Translations under genes and position numbers: made by a program | In this document: positions 50,204 to 60,546 of the stretch, one piece after another | Layout: each line of letters begins with the position of its first letter | How positions within the stretch are numbered: the stretch's first letter is position 1 | The notes under the pieces: model-generated | Seen by the model: only the letters and a program-made list of their open reading frames with translations | The model's database searches: none | What the model was told of the DNA's origin: nothing | Assembly (NCBI GenBank): GCA_963704545.1 | Contig: OY969915.1 | Coordinates: forward strand, 372,001 to 436,000 | Length of the DNA stretch: 64,000 bases | Direction: 5' to 3' | Origin: VRUE01 sp963704545 | Lineage (GTDB): Bacteria > Actinomycetota > Thermoleophilia > Solirubrobacterales > 70-9

Positions 50204-50899
50204 ATGGTGACCAGGGAGGGGATACGCAGGATCGCAGCGCTTTCCGCCGCAGTCATCGCGGGCGGTGCCCTTGTGGCCTGCGGAGATTCGAGTTCGACCG
50301 CGACCGACACCGCGCCCGCGAAGGAGGCGAGCTCGAATCCAGGCAAGGAGAGTGGGTCCGGCTCGAAGGGTTCGCAGGAAGGCGACTCGCAGCCGCAGCG
50401 GCAGGGTGACGAATCGCGTAGCTCACCGCCGAGCGTCGATACCGCTCCGTTGAAGGTTTCGGGCGGCGGTGCGGACCAGTACCGCACCGAGGGGGGCGAC
50501 AACAGCATCCAGAACTTCGGCGAGGAGAGCGAGGAGAGCGAACTGGAGGAAGCGGCCATCGCGCTGCACAACTACCTCGTCGCGCGCGCCGACGAAGACT
50601 GGCCGGCCGCCTGTGCCAACCTGGCGAGAACGGTCACGGACCAGCTCGACGTGCTCGCGTCTCAATCCGGCCAGCTCAAGGGCAAGGACTGCGCCGCGAT
50701 CCTCGGGGCGCTGACGCCACCTCTGCCCGCCGCGGTGCGGCGTGAATCCACGCTCGTCGATGCGGGGAGTCTGCGGCTCGAAGACGAACGGGCCTTCCTC
50801 ATCTACCGCGGCGCCAAGAACGCCGAGTACGCGGTCTTGATGGAGCAGGAAGACGGAGCCTGGAAGGTCGGCTCACTCGCGGCGACGCCGATCTCCTAG
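50204..50899 (+). CDS. Lipoprotein, first of three tandem paralogues
   Basis: A protein of 231 residues with a lipobox near GGALVACGDSS (Cys28 region). A long Ser/Glu/Gly-rich linker follows, then a domain with ELEEAAIALHNYLVARADEDWPAACANL, KGKDCAAIL and AFLIYRGAKNAEYAVLMEQEDGAWKVGSL. The two cysteines and the final beta-hairpin recur in the next two genes. The fold resembles NTF2-like extracytoplasmic domains; function unknown. Confidence 0.8.
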   Translation: MVTREGIRRIAALSAAVIAGGALVACGDSSSTATDTAPAKEASSNPGKESGSGSKGSQEGDSQPQRQGDESRSSPPSVDTAPLKVSGGGADQYRTEGGDNSIQNFGEESEESELEEAAIALHNYLVARADEDWPAACANLARTVTDQLDVLASQSGQLKGKDCAAILGALTPPLPAAVRRESTLVDAGSLRLEDERAFLIYRGAKNAEYAVLMEQEDGAWKVGSLAATPIS

Positions 50900-50985
50900 G
50901 GAAGGCGAATACGCTGCCGATGGGTCGGGAAGGCCGGGGTGCTCCTGGCCGCGCCTCTCTCGTACTAGTCGATATAGTTTTATCA

Positions 50986-51570
50986 ATGTTTGGGCAGGGT
51001 CCCAGGGCCGTCGCCGTGTTCACGGCAATCCTCCTCGCTCTGCAGCTGAGCGCTTGTGGGGGCAATTCGAGCGCGACCGAAACCACGGGGGCCGGAGCGG
51101 TGGCGGAAGACCCGAACGAGGCGGCGCCCGCCTCAGGGGCTGAGCCGAATGCGTGGAACAACGTCAACGAGGATCTTCGCGACGACATCCTCTCCTTTGG
51201 CCATGAGGGCACCGAGGCGGAACTCGAGGGGGCGGCGGTTGTGCTGCGAGGCTACCTCTCCGCGCGCGCCAGCAGAAATTTCTCGAAGGCATGCTCCTAC
51301 CTGTCGATATACCAGCTTGCAGTGGCCAAAGGAACGGCGAGGCAGCGAGATGGCGGCGGCTGCGCCGCCGGCGTCGAGAGCCTGGCGGGACTCTCATCGA
51401 CCCGTGAAGCCGAAGGACAGCCGCAGATCGACCCGAGCAGCATTCGCCGCGGGAACAGGCGAACTTTCCTCATCTATGAAAACGGCTACGGGGATACCTA
51501 CGCGATGCTGATGCGGCGCGAGGGTGGCGGCTGGAAGATCCAGGGATTCGAACCCACGCGCCTGTTTTGA
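50986..51570 (+). CDS. Lipoprotein, second of three tandem paralogues
   Basis: A 194-residue paralogue with signal and lipobox LQLSACGG. The domain repeats the pattern of its neighbours: TEAELEGAAVVLRGYLSARASRNFSKACSYLS, GGGCAAGVE and TFLIYENGYGDTYAMLMRREGGGWKIQGF. The AT-rich stretch GATATAGTTTTATC just before the ATG (50971-50984) may supply a -10 box. Its TGA overlaps the TTG start of the third copy. Confidence 0.78.
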   Translation: MFGQGPRAVAVFTAILLALQLSACGGNSSATETTGAGAVAEDPNEAAPASGAEPNAWNNVNEDLRDDILSFGHEGTEAELEGAAVVLRGYLSARASRNFSKACSYLSIYQLAVAKGTARQRDGGGCAAGVESLAGLSSTREAEGQPQIDPSSIRRGNRRTFLIYENGYGDTYAMLMRREGGGWKIQGFEPTRLF

Positions 51571-52214
51571 CGTCGAAGCCTTTACTCAAGGCGTGGGCCA
51601 CGCTCATGGCCACGGTGTTGATCGCGGCGTCGCTGGCTGCCTGCGGCGGCGATGAGCGCGCCGACACCGAAGCCCGCTCGGCAGACGACACGACGGTCAG
51701 GGATACCGTGGCCGACACCAGCGAACAGATTCGCTCCAACGTCAAGACGGGTCCCCTGCGCGTGACGGGCGAGGGGCCGGAGCAGTTCCGCGACATCGAC
51801 TTCTACACCACCCTGAAACACGGCAAGGAAGCGAACAGGCGGGCGATGGAACAGGCCGCCCGCGTCGTGCACGGGTATCTCATCGCCCACGTCCAGTATG
51901 ACTGGGCGACTTCCTGCTCCTACCTGGACGAGCGTGCGTTGGAATCCGTGATGAACATCGGCTCGCGCTTCGAAGAGGTGGCCGGCGAGGACTGCCCGGC
52001 GACCATCGCCTACCTGCTCGGGAGGGTGCCCGCCCGGAAGACCTTCGTCTCCAGCGAAGTGGAGGCCGGGGTCCTCCGAATCAGGAGAGAAGGGGGCTAT
52101 CTCTTCTACAGGGCCGGCGGCGACCCCTACACGGTCGGCGTGTCACGGGACGACGACGGCAACTGGAAGCTCTCCGGGTTCGTCATCAGCAAGATCAGCC
52201 CCCCGCCTTCCTGA
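51567..52214 (+). CDS. Lipoprotein, third of three tandem paralogues
   Basis: A 215-residue paralogue with a TTG start overlapping the previous stop. Lipobox SLAACGG, acidic linker, then AMEQAARVVHGYLIAHVQYDWATSCSYLD, GEDCPATIAYLL and YLFYRAGGDPYTVGVSRDDDGNWKLSGF. It shares the cysteine pair and terminal hairpin with the other two. The three have diverged strongly, so the duplication is old. Confidence 0.8.
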   Translation: MTSKPLLKAWATLMATVLIAASLAACGGDERADTEARSADDTTVRDTVADTSEQIRSNVKTGPLRVTGEGPEQFRDIDFYTTLKHGKEANRRAMEQAARVVHGYLIAHVQYDWATSCSYLDERALESVMNIGSRFEEVAGEDCPATIAYLLGRVPARKTFVSSEVEAGVLRIRREGGYLFYRAGGDPYTVGVSRDDDGNWKLSGFVISKISPPPS

Positions 52215-52226
52215 GCCGCGCCCCAC

Positions 52227-53579
<1,353 letters not shown>

Positions 53580-53596
53580 CGCGGCAGGGATTGTGC

Positions 53597-53697
53597 CGGA
53601 CTGGGCCTGACCGGCGCATATCGGCGTCCTCGGTCGCTCACGTGCAGAGCACGCTTCGCTCCCTGCGTCCTTGATCTGCTTGGCATGCCCCAGTCCG
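53597..53697. repeat. Hairpin element, GGACGCAGGGAGCG-centre type (copy C)
   Basis: The centre, read on the minus strand, starts AAGCAGATCAAGGACGCAGG and ends ATATGCGCCGG, as in copy A. Its middle part matches copy B exactly over AGCGAAGCGTGCTCTGCACG. Outer arms are shorter here: 9 bp perfect (53597-53605 with 53689-53697). It lies between the DnaC-like gene and purA, both on the minus strand. Confidence 0.88.
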
Positions 53698-53702
53698 TGG
53701 AC

Positions 53703-54434
53703 TTAGGCGACCTTGCCGTAGCGGCGGTCGTTGCCGAAGAGGGGAACCTCGTCGCAGATCTGACTGAGGCGGGAGACGGTCCGGCTGCCGATCTGCTCCT
53801 CCAGCTCCTCGTGCGGGAGGTTGGTCGTGACCAGGACCGAGCGCTGGGCCTCGTAGCGCTCGTTGATCAGCGCGTAAAGCTGCTCCAGGACCCAGTCGCT
53901 GCGCTTCTCGGCGCCGAGGTCGTCGATGTGGAGGAGATCCACGGAGGTGAGGCGCTCGAAGAAGGCCAGGTAGGAGTCGCCGCCCGGTTCGGAGTCGTAG
54001 GTGCGGCGGATGCGGGCGAGCAGCTTCGGCAGGGAGTAGATCGCCACCGAGTGACCGGCCGCGAGGGCCGCCTTGGAGACCAGCATCGCCAGCGTGGTCT
54101 TGCCGGTGCCGGTGTCGCCGAAGAGCCAGAGGCCGCGGCCGGCACCGAGACGCTGGTCGAGCTCGTCGACGAAACGGCGGACCTCGGTGACCGCGGCCTT
54201 GGTCTCGAGGTCGCGCGCCATGTCGGAGACCGGCGGTCGGTCGAAGGAGACGCCCCTGTAGCGCGGAGGTATGACCGAGGCGACTCCCCTGTTACGCCCC
54301 CGCTTCAGCCGCTGCGCCCTGCACTCGCATTCGCGGGCGACGTCTTCGGGGCCGAGGATCCAACCGGAGCCGTCGCAGACCCCGACGGTGCAGGCCTGTT
54401 CGCGGAAGGGTTCACTGCGCGCGATCGCCGGCAT
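53703..54434 (-). CDS. DnaC/DnaI-like AAA+ ATPase (helicase loader type)
   Basis: A protein of 243 residues. A short N-terminal region (with CDGSGWILGPEDVARECECRA, a possible metal site) leads to an AAA+ domain: PPRYRGVSFDRPPV, Walker A GDTGTGKTT, Walker B LLHIDDLGAE and sensor 1 VLVTTNLP. The order matches DnaC/DnaI/IstB ATPases. Its start overlaps the dnaB stop by one base, which favours a role as loader of that helicase over an IstB origin. No transposase is present. Confidence 0.85.
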   Translation of the reverse strand: MPAIARSEPFREQACTVGVCDGSGWILGPEDVARECECRAQRLKRGRNRGVASVIPPRYRGVSFDRPPVSDMARDLETKAAVTEVRRFVDELDQRLGAGRGLWLFGDTGTGKTTLAMLVSKAALAAGHSVAIYSLPKLLARIRRTYDSEPGGDSYLAFFERLTSVDLLHIDDLGAEKRSDWVLEQLYALINERYEAQRSVLVTTNLPHEELEEQIGSRTVSRLSQICDEVPLFGNDRRYGKVA

Positions 54435-55858
54435 CAGAACTCAGGCCCCGATGCGGCCATGTCCTCCATCGGCGGCCCCTCGCCGGCCGGCTGCTCGATC
54501 GGCCGCTCCTGGCCGGCGAAGTCGGCGAACTTCGGAAAGCGGTCGAGGAAGACGAGCTTCGGCGTGCCGATCGGCCCGTTCCTGTGCTTGGCGATGATCA
54601 GGTCGGCGAGGCCGTCCGGCTCTTCGTCGGGATCGCGGTAGTAGTCCTCGCGGAAGAGGAAGGCGACGACGTCCGCGTCCTGCTCGAGGTTCCCGGATTC
54701 GCGCAGGTCGGAGAGCATCGGCTTGGGCGGGTGGCGCTGCTCGGGGGCACGCGAGAGCTGGGAGATCGCCAGCACCGGCACCTCCAACTCGCGGGCGAGG
54801 ATCTTCAGCCCGCGGCTCATCTGCCCCACCTGCTCGACGCGGTTGGCCCGCGGGTCGTCGGAGCGCATCAGCTGCAGGTAGTCGACGATGATCAGGCCGA
54901 GCCCGCCCTTGTCCTGCTCCTGTGCGTGCAATCGCCGCGCCTTGGCGCGAAGGTCGAGGACACCGAGGTCCGAGGAGTCGTCGAACCAGAGCGGGGCCTC
55001 CTCGAGCTCGTTGCAGGCGCGAACCACCTTCGGCCAGTCCTTCTGGGAGACCTGGCCCTTGCGCAGCTTGTCGCCCGAGATCCGCGCCCGGCAGGCGATG
55101 AAGCGCTGGGCGAGCTCGACCTCCGACATCTCGAGCGAGAAGAAGGCGACCGGCAGGTTGCGCTTGACCGCGACGTTTTCGGCGATGTTGGCGACGATCG
55201 CGCTCTTTCCCATGGCGGGCCGCGCCGCGACGATGATCAGGTTTCCCGGCTGGAACCCACCGGTGATCGAGTCGATGTCGCGGAAGCCGGAGGGGGTACC
55301 GGTCAGCTCGAGCTCGCCGGTGGAGAGCTTCTCGAGGCGGTCGACCTCGTCGTGGAGGATCTCCGAGAGCAGCTTGAAGTCGCTCGCCTGCTCTTTGTGG
55401 GCGACGTCGAAGAGCAGCTTCTCGGCGCGCTCGGAGAGCTCGCGCGGTTCGCCGTCGCGCTCGTGGACCCAGCCCTGGATCTGCTGCCCGGCGCCGAGCA
55501 GGCGGCGCAGCAGCGAGTTCTGCTGGACGATCTCCGCGTAGTGCTTGGCGTTGCCGGCGGCCGGCACCTTGGCCGCCAGCTCGGAGACGTAGTGCTTGCC
55601 CCCCGCTTCCTCGATCTGGTTGCGCTGGGTCAGCGCCTCGGCGACGCTGAGCTCGTCGACCGGCTTGGAGGCAGCGTAGAGGTCGTGGATAGCGGTGAAG
55701 ATCGCCGCGTGCTTCTCCAGGTAGAAGTCGCCGGCGTTCAGCTTCACCTCGTCGATCACCCGAGTCAGCGTCGGCTCGGCGACCAGCATCGCCCCCAGCA
55801 CCGATTCCTCCGCCTCGATGTTCTGCGGCGGAACGTGAGCTGTAGGAGCGGAAGCCAT
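54434..55858 (-). CDS. dnaB: Replicative DNA helicase DnaB
   Basis: The 474-residue protein forms the hexameric 5'-3' fork helicase. The N-terminal domain is PPQNIEAEESVLGAML...FYLEKHAAIFTAI. The RecA-like domain carries Walker A AARPAMGKSAIVANIA, AFFSLEMSEVELAQR, Walker B LIIVDYLQLM, AISQLSRAPEQR and DLRESGNLEQDADVV. No intein interrupts it. The helicase-loader gene follows with a one-base overlap. Confidence 0.96.
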   Translation of the reverse strand: MASAPTAHVPPQNIEAEESVLGAMLVAEPTLTRVIDEVKLNAGDFYLEKHAAIFTAIHDLYAASKPVDELSVAEALTQRNQIEEAGGKHYVSELAAKVPAAGNAKHYAEIVQQNSLLRRLLGAGQQIQGWVHERDGEPRELSERAEKLLFDVAHKEQASDFKLLSEILHDEVDRLEKLSTGELELTGTPSGFRDIDSITGGFQPGNLIIVAARPAMGKSAIVANIAENVAVKRNLPVAFFSLEMSEVELAQRFIACRARISGDKLRKGQVSQKDWPKVVRACNELEEAPLWFDDSSDLGVLDLRAKARRLHAQEQDKGGLGLIIVDYLQLMRSDDPRANRVEQVGQMSRGLKILARELEVPVLAISQLSRAPEQRHPPKPMLSDLRESGNLEQDADVVAFLFREDYYRDPDEEPDGLADLIIAKHRNGPIGTPKLVFLDRFPKFADFAGQERPIEQPAGEGPPMEDMAASGPEF

Positions 55859-55967
55859 TCGATCTAGTTAACGACGAGGAACGGCGGAACCGCCCCGAAG
55901 CTCAAGCAAACCAGACGATTAGCTGCGCCATGTATGCCTCTCGTGCAAATACGGGGAAAGATTTGAC

Positions 55968-56070
55968 ATCTCGCGGCGGGTGGCGCGGATTTGGGGGACC
56001 ACCCCGAGGACGCTTTAGCGACCGCAGGGGTGGTGGCACCAAATCCGTGACAGGACCCGCCGCGCCAGAT
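55968..56070. repeat. Three-tier nested hairpin between mce operon and dnaB
   Basis: Nested inverted repeats pair 55972-55981 with 56055-56064, 55986-55994 with 56039-56047, and 55998-56005 with 56027-56034, all perfect. The tip (56006-56026) reads GAGGACGCTTTAGCGACCGC. The tip contains the words GAGGACGC and AGCGACCG, which occur in the reverse order in the centres at 46816 and 53597. It starts 9 bases after the end of the last mce gene and probably ends that long transcript; it is also upstream of dnaB. Confidence 0.85.
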
Positions 56071-56078
56071 GCGCCGAG

Positions 56079-57653
56079 CTATTCCTGTTCGAAGGTGTGC
56101 TGGTACGTCGTCGCCGGGCCGGAGCGGCCAATCGGCTCAAACGGCCCCTGCTGGACGCAGCCGGGGACTGGAACCACTGCTGAATCGGTCTGCCCGCCGT
56201 AGGCGTATTTCTTCAGCCGTTCGAAGAAGCTTTCCGCAGCTTTGAGAACCTGTTCGGGCGTTTCCGGGGTCACCCTGTTCCTCTTCACCCGCGCCTGGAA
56301 GACTTCGCTGCTGGGCGTTTCGGGGTCGAGCGTCGCGGTCACTCCTGAGCTGCACTGGCGGGTGTCGAAGCTGGGTAGACCCGCGGCGAGCCCCCTGGTT
56401 GCCAGCGGCTGGCTGTAGGCGCTGGGGCGGTTGCTCGTCAGGCGGCTGGGGTACGTGGACAGTGACTCCGGGCTGAACGGGCCCATCGCGCGGATGTAAT
56501 GGACCTTGACTCCCGCCGCATTGCTGGGCAGCGTAGCGTTCGTCATCGCCGCGACGTTGCCCAACGTCGCGGCCAGCTCGCGCTTGTAGAGGCCGAGGCC
56601 GGTGAGGATCGGGTTGAGGTTGCGGGCGAAGGGATCGATGGCGCGCAGCAGCGGCGGGAACTCGTCACGGAAGAGCTTGCGCACGGCCGGGAAGCCGGTG
56701 GGAGCATGTTTGATCACCGGTCGCAGGCCTTCGAAGAAGCCCTGCGCCTGGGGCGCCAGGTTGGAGAAGGCGACCAGGGTCGGCGAGAGCTCTTCGGCCA
56801 CGGGGACGAGCTGGCGCATCACCGGGTCGGCCTTCACCGCGAACGCTTTGAACCGTTCCAGAGTCAGGCGCGACTCGTCCTCGAAGGTCGGGAAGGCCCG
56901 GAAGAGCGCTTCGATGTCGCGGTCGCGCTCGGCGGCGGTGCTGAAGACGACGTTGGAGTTGCGGATAAGCCCCGCCAGCTCACCCTGGCGGCCGCGCAGC
57001 GCCTCGAGGGAGGTCGCGCCGTTGCGGAAGAGGCGGTTGACGGCAAGCCGCTGGCTGTCGAGGATGCGGAAGATGCGGTCGACCTGGGTGAAGGTCGGTT
57101 CGAGTTCGCCGAAGGCGTAGGAGAGGTCCTGGCCGCGCCCCTCGATCGCGACCGCTGCTTCCTGCTGCCAGCTCTGGAAGGCGGCCCGGGTCCGCGGGTC
57201 GAAGGTGCGGAAGATCTCGTCGAGCTGGACCGATTCGGCGACCTGCGCAGGGCGCAGGGTGCCGCCGTCGGGCAGCGGCGGGCCGTCGCGGTCGCCGGGA
57301 GTGAGCTCGACGTAGGTCTCGGCGAGCAGCGTCTTCGTGCGCAGGATCGCCCGCGTGTCGCGCGGGATCGGACCGTACTTGTCCTGGATCGCAACCTTGG
57401 CCAGCGCCTTCTTGCCGTCCGGGGCGAGGACGATGTCCTGCACCTTTCCGACCGAGACGCCCGAGATCCGCACGTCGGACTGCTGGGCGAGCTGGGTCGC
57501 CTCCTTGAACGGGATCTTAATCTCGTAGGTCTTGGCCTTGAACGGGGTCGGGCCGCCGAAGGTGATCCAGAGGAAGAGCAGGATGCCGAAGCACGACAGC
57601 GCGAAGCCGGCGATGACGAGGAGCTGGGTCGTGCTGGGGGCGCGCTTGCTCAT
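56079..57653 (-). CDS. MCE-family protein, last gene of the operon
   Basis: In this 524-residue protein an N-terminal helix (about 10-31) anchors the protein. The MCE domain follows (YEIKIPFKEATQLAQQSDVRISGVSVGKVQDI), then a long alpha-helical region to about residue 330 that in this family forms a tunnel. The C-terminal 150 residues are Pro/Ser-rich with two cysteines. MCE proteins carry lipids across the envelope together with YrbE permeases. It overlaps the next gene upstream by 4 bases. A nested hairpin follows its stop. Confidence 0.88.
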   Translation of the reverse strand: MSKRAPSTTQLLVIAGFALSCFGILLFLWITFGGPTPFKAKTYEIKIPFKEATQLAQQSDVRISGVSVGKVQDIVLAPDGKKALAKVAIQDKYGPIPRDTRAILRTKTLLAETYVELTPGDRDGPPLPDGGTLRPAQVAESVQLDEIFRTFDPRTRAAFQSWQQEAAVAIEGRGQDLSYAFGELEPTFTQVDRIFRILDSQRLAVNRLFRNGATSLEALRGRQGELAGLIRNSNVVFSTAAERDRDIEALFRAFPTFEDESRLTLERFKAFAVKADPVMRQLVPVAEELSPTLVAFSNLAPQAQGFFEGLRPVIKHAPTGFPAVRKLFRDEFPPLLRAIDPFARNLNPILTGLGLYKRELAATLGNVAAMTNATLPSNAAGVKVHYIRAMGPFSPESLSTYPSRLTSNRPSAYSQPLATRGLAAGLPSFDTRQCSSGVTATLDPETPSSEVFQARVKRNRVTPETPEQVLKAAESFFERLKKYAYGGQTDSAVVPVPGCVQQGPFEPIGRSGPATTYQHTFEQE

Positions 57654-59041
57654 TCTGTTCCCGGGCCGCAGGTTCGGGTGGGTTCCTGGGGATCTGGGGC
57701 GATCGGAGGGAGTTCTCCCTTGCGCGGAATCCTCGCTCCCTGAAGCAGGGTCTGGAGGTAGGGTTTTTGGGTGGTGAGGCCGTAGGCCAGGTCGGTCCCG
57801 TTGCAGGAGATCAGCACCAGGCTGCGCTGGATCGGCCCGGCGGGGTCGTCGAGGTTGAAGGTGGCGTTGAAATTGTGGTTGAGCCAGGGCAGGTAGAAGA
57901 GGTAGCTCTGGCGCGAGCCCTTCGGCTTGAAGGCAAGTTCGTTGAGGAAGCCGTTGAAGCCTTCGAGCGACTGGCCGAAGCCGCGCACCGACTTCTCGAA
58001 GTCGGCGGCGCCCTGCTTGGCGTGGGTGAGAACAGGGCGGACTTCACGGGTGAAGGGGCGGATCTGGTCGCGGATCGGGCCGGTCGTCTGTTCGAAGAGT
58101 CGCTCGTTCGCCTTCAGCGCCGGCCCGAGCGCCTGCGCCTGCGGGATCAGGGCGGTCAGCGCCGGACCGGCGGCGTTTGAGAACCGGTTGACACTGGCAA
58201 AGGTCGCCTCGGCGGTGCTGAGGGTGGACGGGAACTCCACCAGCGTCTCCTGGATCGCCTGCTGCTGTTTGGCGAAGTTTCCGAGGGCCGCCTTGGAGGA
58301 GCTGACGAAGCGTTCCAGCTCCTTGTCGTGGCGGCCGAGTTCGGTCGTCAGCAGGCTGAAGCCGTGGATCGCCCTGGCGATCGCGACGCGCCGCTGTGCG
58401 ACGGCCCGGTTGAGGTCGGCGGTGTAGTGGACGAAGGGCTGGAAGCGCCGCAGGGCGCCGGAGAGCTGGCGGCCGCGGCCGCCGATCCCCTGCGCGCCGC
58501 CGGCGACGAGGAGCTGGATGTACTGGCGGGTGTCGGCGTCGAGGGTGGCGAGGAAGGCGTCGAGGTTGACGTTGGGTTCGGTGCGCGAGAGCGGGAAGTT
58601 GTAGCCGTCCTCGATGTGGCCGTCGGCCTGCCCCGGGTCGACCTCGACGGTCATGTCGTTGAGGTTGGTTTTCGGCCGCAGCAGCAGGGTCGCGTCGGGG
58701 TGGATCAGCTCCATGTACTGGGGCTCGATGTCCATGCCGACGACGGCGTGGCCGTCTTCGAGCTCGACCGAGGAGACCTTGCCGATCTGGATGCCGGCGA
58801 CGACGACGGCCTGGCCCTGGCCCGGGGTCACCGCCTGGGCGGTGGTGAACTCTCCCGTCACCTGGGCGAACTCTTCGCCGACGGCGGGGATCCAGGAGGG
58901 CAGCGAGGCTTTCTGCTGGGTGAAGATCCAGAGCGTCATCACGATCGCGGCCGCGGCGAGAACGGCGATCGCGATCGTGTCTTTGCTGCGCCCGCGCGAC
59001 TGGCGGGCGAGGGAGGCGCGGAAGTGCGACCAGCGGCTCAT
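57650..59041 (-). CDS. MCE-family protein
   Basis: The protein has 463 residues with an N-terminal helix (about 22-40, IAIAVLAAAAIVMTLWIF). The MCE domain reads FTTAQAVTPGQGQAVVVAGIQIGKVSSVELEDGHAVVGMDIEP, with LLLRPKTNLNDMTVEVDPG after it. The helical region follows, and a C-terminal part with YLFYLPWLNHNFNATFNLDDPAG. It is the fifth of six consecutive mce genes, with 4-base overlaps on both sides, showing strict co-translation. Confidence 0.9.
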   Translation of the reverse strand: MSRWSHFRASLARQSRGRSKDTIAIAVLAAAAIVMTLWIFTQQKASLPSWIPAVGEEFAQVTGEFTTAQAVTPGQGQAVVVAGIQIGKVSSVELEDGHAVVGMDIEPQYMELIHPDATLLLRPKTNLNDMTVEVDPGQADGHIEDGYNFPLSRTEPNVNLDAFLATLDADTRQYIQLLVAGGAQGIGGRGRQLSGALRRFQPFVHYTADLNRAVAQRRVAIARAIHGFSLLTTELGRHDKELERFVSSSKAALGNFAKQQQAIQETLVEFPSTLSTAEATFASVNRFSNAAGPALTALIPQAQALGPALKANERLFEQTTGPIRDQIRPFTREVRPVLTHAKQGAADFEKSVRGFGQSLEGFNGFLNELAFKPKGSRQSYLFYLPWLNHNFNATFNLDDPAGPIQRSLVLISCNGTDLAYGLTTQKPYLQTLLQGARIPRKGELPPIAPDPQEPTRTCGPGTE

Positions 59042-60546
59042 GGGCTCACCGCCGCCGGTGACGGAGCGCCAACCTGGCCGAGCGGGCCGTTGACGTCAGG
59101 GACGGGGTTGGAGTCGCAGCGCACGTCGGGCTTCTTCGGCGGCCTCGCCGCCAGCTGGGGCTGGGTGCCCCCAGGCGCTGCGATCGTGCGGGTGAAGAGC
59201 TGCTTGTCGGTGGTCAGGTTCCCGGTGGGGTTTGCGGTTTCGGCGAGTACGCCGCCGCCGCCGGGCTGGATGCGCACGAAGGGGCCGTTGCCGTCGAAGG
59301 TCTGGCCCCAGCCGGAGAAGTTTGCCAGCGTGTAGAGGAACTCGCGGTAGTTGGGACCGCCGGTGCTGAACTGGTCGTTGATCGTCTGGTTGAAAGTCGG
59401 GACCATGACCCTGGACGTGCAGAGGCTGAGCCGGTTGAGCTGGGGCAGCGCGATCGCCTTGCCCGCCTGGGCCGCGCCGGCGAAGCCCGGAGTTGCTTCG
59501 GCGAGGAGCCTGGCGGTGCCGCCGCCCTCCTTGCCCGAGAGGAGTGGGTAGGCCTGCTTGATCCAGGGCTTCCCGGCGGCGATCCAGCCGGGAAGCTCTT
59601 CGACCGACGGGGTCAGCTCGATCGCCCAGGCCCGCAGCGGCGGCAGGGTCTTGTTGAGGCTGACCAGCGAGCCGTGGAACTCGTCGAGGAAGGGCGCCAG
59701 GCGCTGGACCGTCGCGGTGAGGTTGGTCGACTGTGCGGCGAGGGCTCCGGTGAAGACGTCGAAGTTGACGATCAGGCCCTTGAGGTCCTCCTCGTTGCGG
59801 GCGAGGGCACCGAAGGCGCGGCCGGCGCCGGCGACCAGGCGGGAGAGGTCGCGCGGCTGGGTTCCGAGCAGCGCGTTGGTGACCTGGGCGCTGTAGCGGC
59901 CGGCGTCGCCGCCGTAGCGGAAGACGCCGTTGAGAGCCTCGGCGCCGCTCTTGCCCTGCACCTCGGGAACCTGGGTCTCGTCTTCCGCCGCCGTCGGCTC
60001 GTGCGTGAGCGCCGTACCGTAGCTCTCCAGCAGGCGGCTGAGGTCGGCCCTGACGGGTGCCTGCAGGGCCGTCAACACCTCGTCGATCTGGACCCAGGTG
60101 GAGGTGTGGCTGACCCCGATCGTCTCGCCGCTGGCGAGCTCCGGCGCACTCGGGCTGCCGGGCGCGAGGTCGACGAAGAAGTTGCCCTCGAGGAAGATCC
60201 GTGGCCGGATCGCGGCGAAGGCGTCGTCGTGGATCGGCCTGCCCTTGCCTTCGACGGTGAAGGTGACCTTGGTCGCGTCGCCGTCGCGCTCGACCCCGAT
60301 CACGCGGCCGACGTCGACACCGGCGATCCGCACCGGCGAGTTGGTCGCGATGTTGACCCCGTTGGAGAAGGTCGCCTCGAGCTGGTAGCCGTAGCTGGTG
60401 AAGGGCACGTGGCCGGTGAAGGCCAGGTAGGGGCCGATCGTGAAGATGAGCAGGAAGATCACCGCGATCAGGACGTTGCTGGGGCGCCACTTGAAGCGCC
60501 TGTTCGTCGCCCCCGCCCTCGTGTCGCGCTCCGGCAGGCGTCCCAT
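59038..60546 (-). CDS. MCE-family protein
   Basis: A 502-residue member of the set. Basic N terminus, helix about 25-45 (VLIAVIFLLIFTIGPYLAF), then the MCE domain QLEATFSNGVNIATNSPVRIAGVDVGRVIGVE and IRPRIFLEGNFFVDLAPG. Its helical region contains FDVFTGALAAQSTNLTATVQRLAPFLDEF, typical of the predicted helical barrel. Cys residues occur in the tail (SLCTSRV, DVRCDSNPV). It overlaps the next mce gene upstream by one base. Confidence 0.9.
   Translation of the reverse strand: MGRLPERDTRAGATNRRFKWRPSNVLIAVIFLLIFTIGPYLAFTGHVPFTSYGYQLEATFSNGVNIATNSPVRIAGVDVGRVIGVERDGDATKVTFTVEGKGRPIHDDAFAAIRPRIFLEGNFFVDLAPGSPSAPELASGETIGVSHTSTWVQIDEVLTALQAPVRADLSRLLESYGTALTHEPTAAEDETQVPEVQGKSGAEALNGVFRYGGDAGRYSAQVTNALLGTQPRDLSRLVAGAGRAFGALARNEEDLKGLIVNFDVFTGALAAQSTNLTATVQRLAPFLDEFHGSLVSLNKTLPPLRAWAIELTPSVEELPGWIAAGKPWIKQAYPLLSGKEGGGTARLLAEATPGFAGAAQAGKAIALPQLNRLSLCTSRVMVPTFNQTINDQFSTGGPNYREFLYTLANFSGWGQTFDGNGPFVRIQPGGGGVLAETANPTGNLTTDKQLFTRTIAAPGGTQPQLAARPPKKPDVRCDSNPVPDVNGPLGQVGAPSPAAVSP

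Noticed and set aside
53703..54434. IstB-type transposition helper
   Set aside because: The ATPase resembles IstB too, but there is no IstA gene or terminal repeat, and it overlaps dnaB by one base, which favours a helicase loader.
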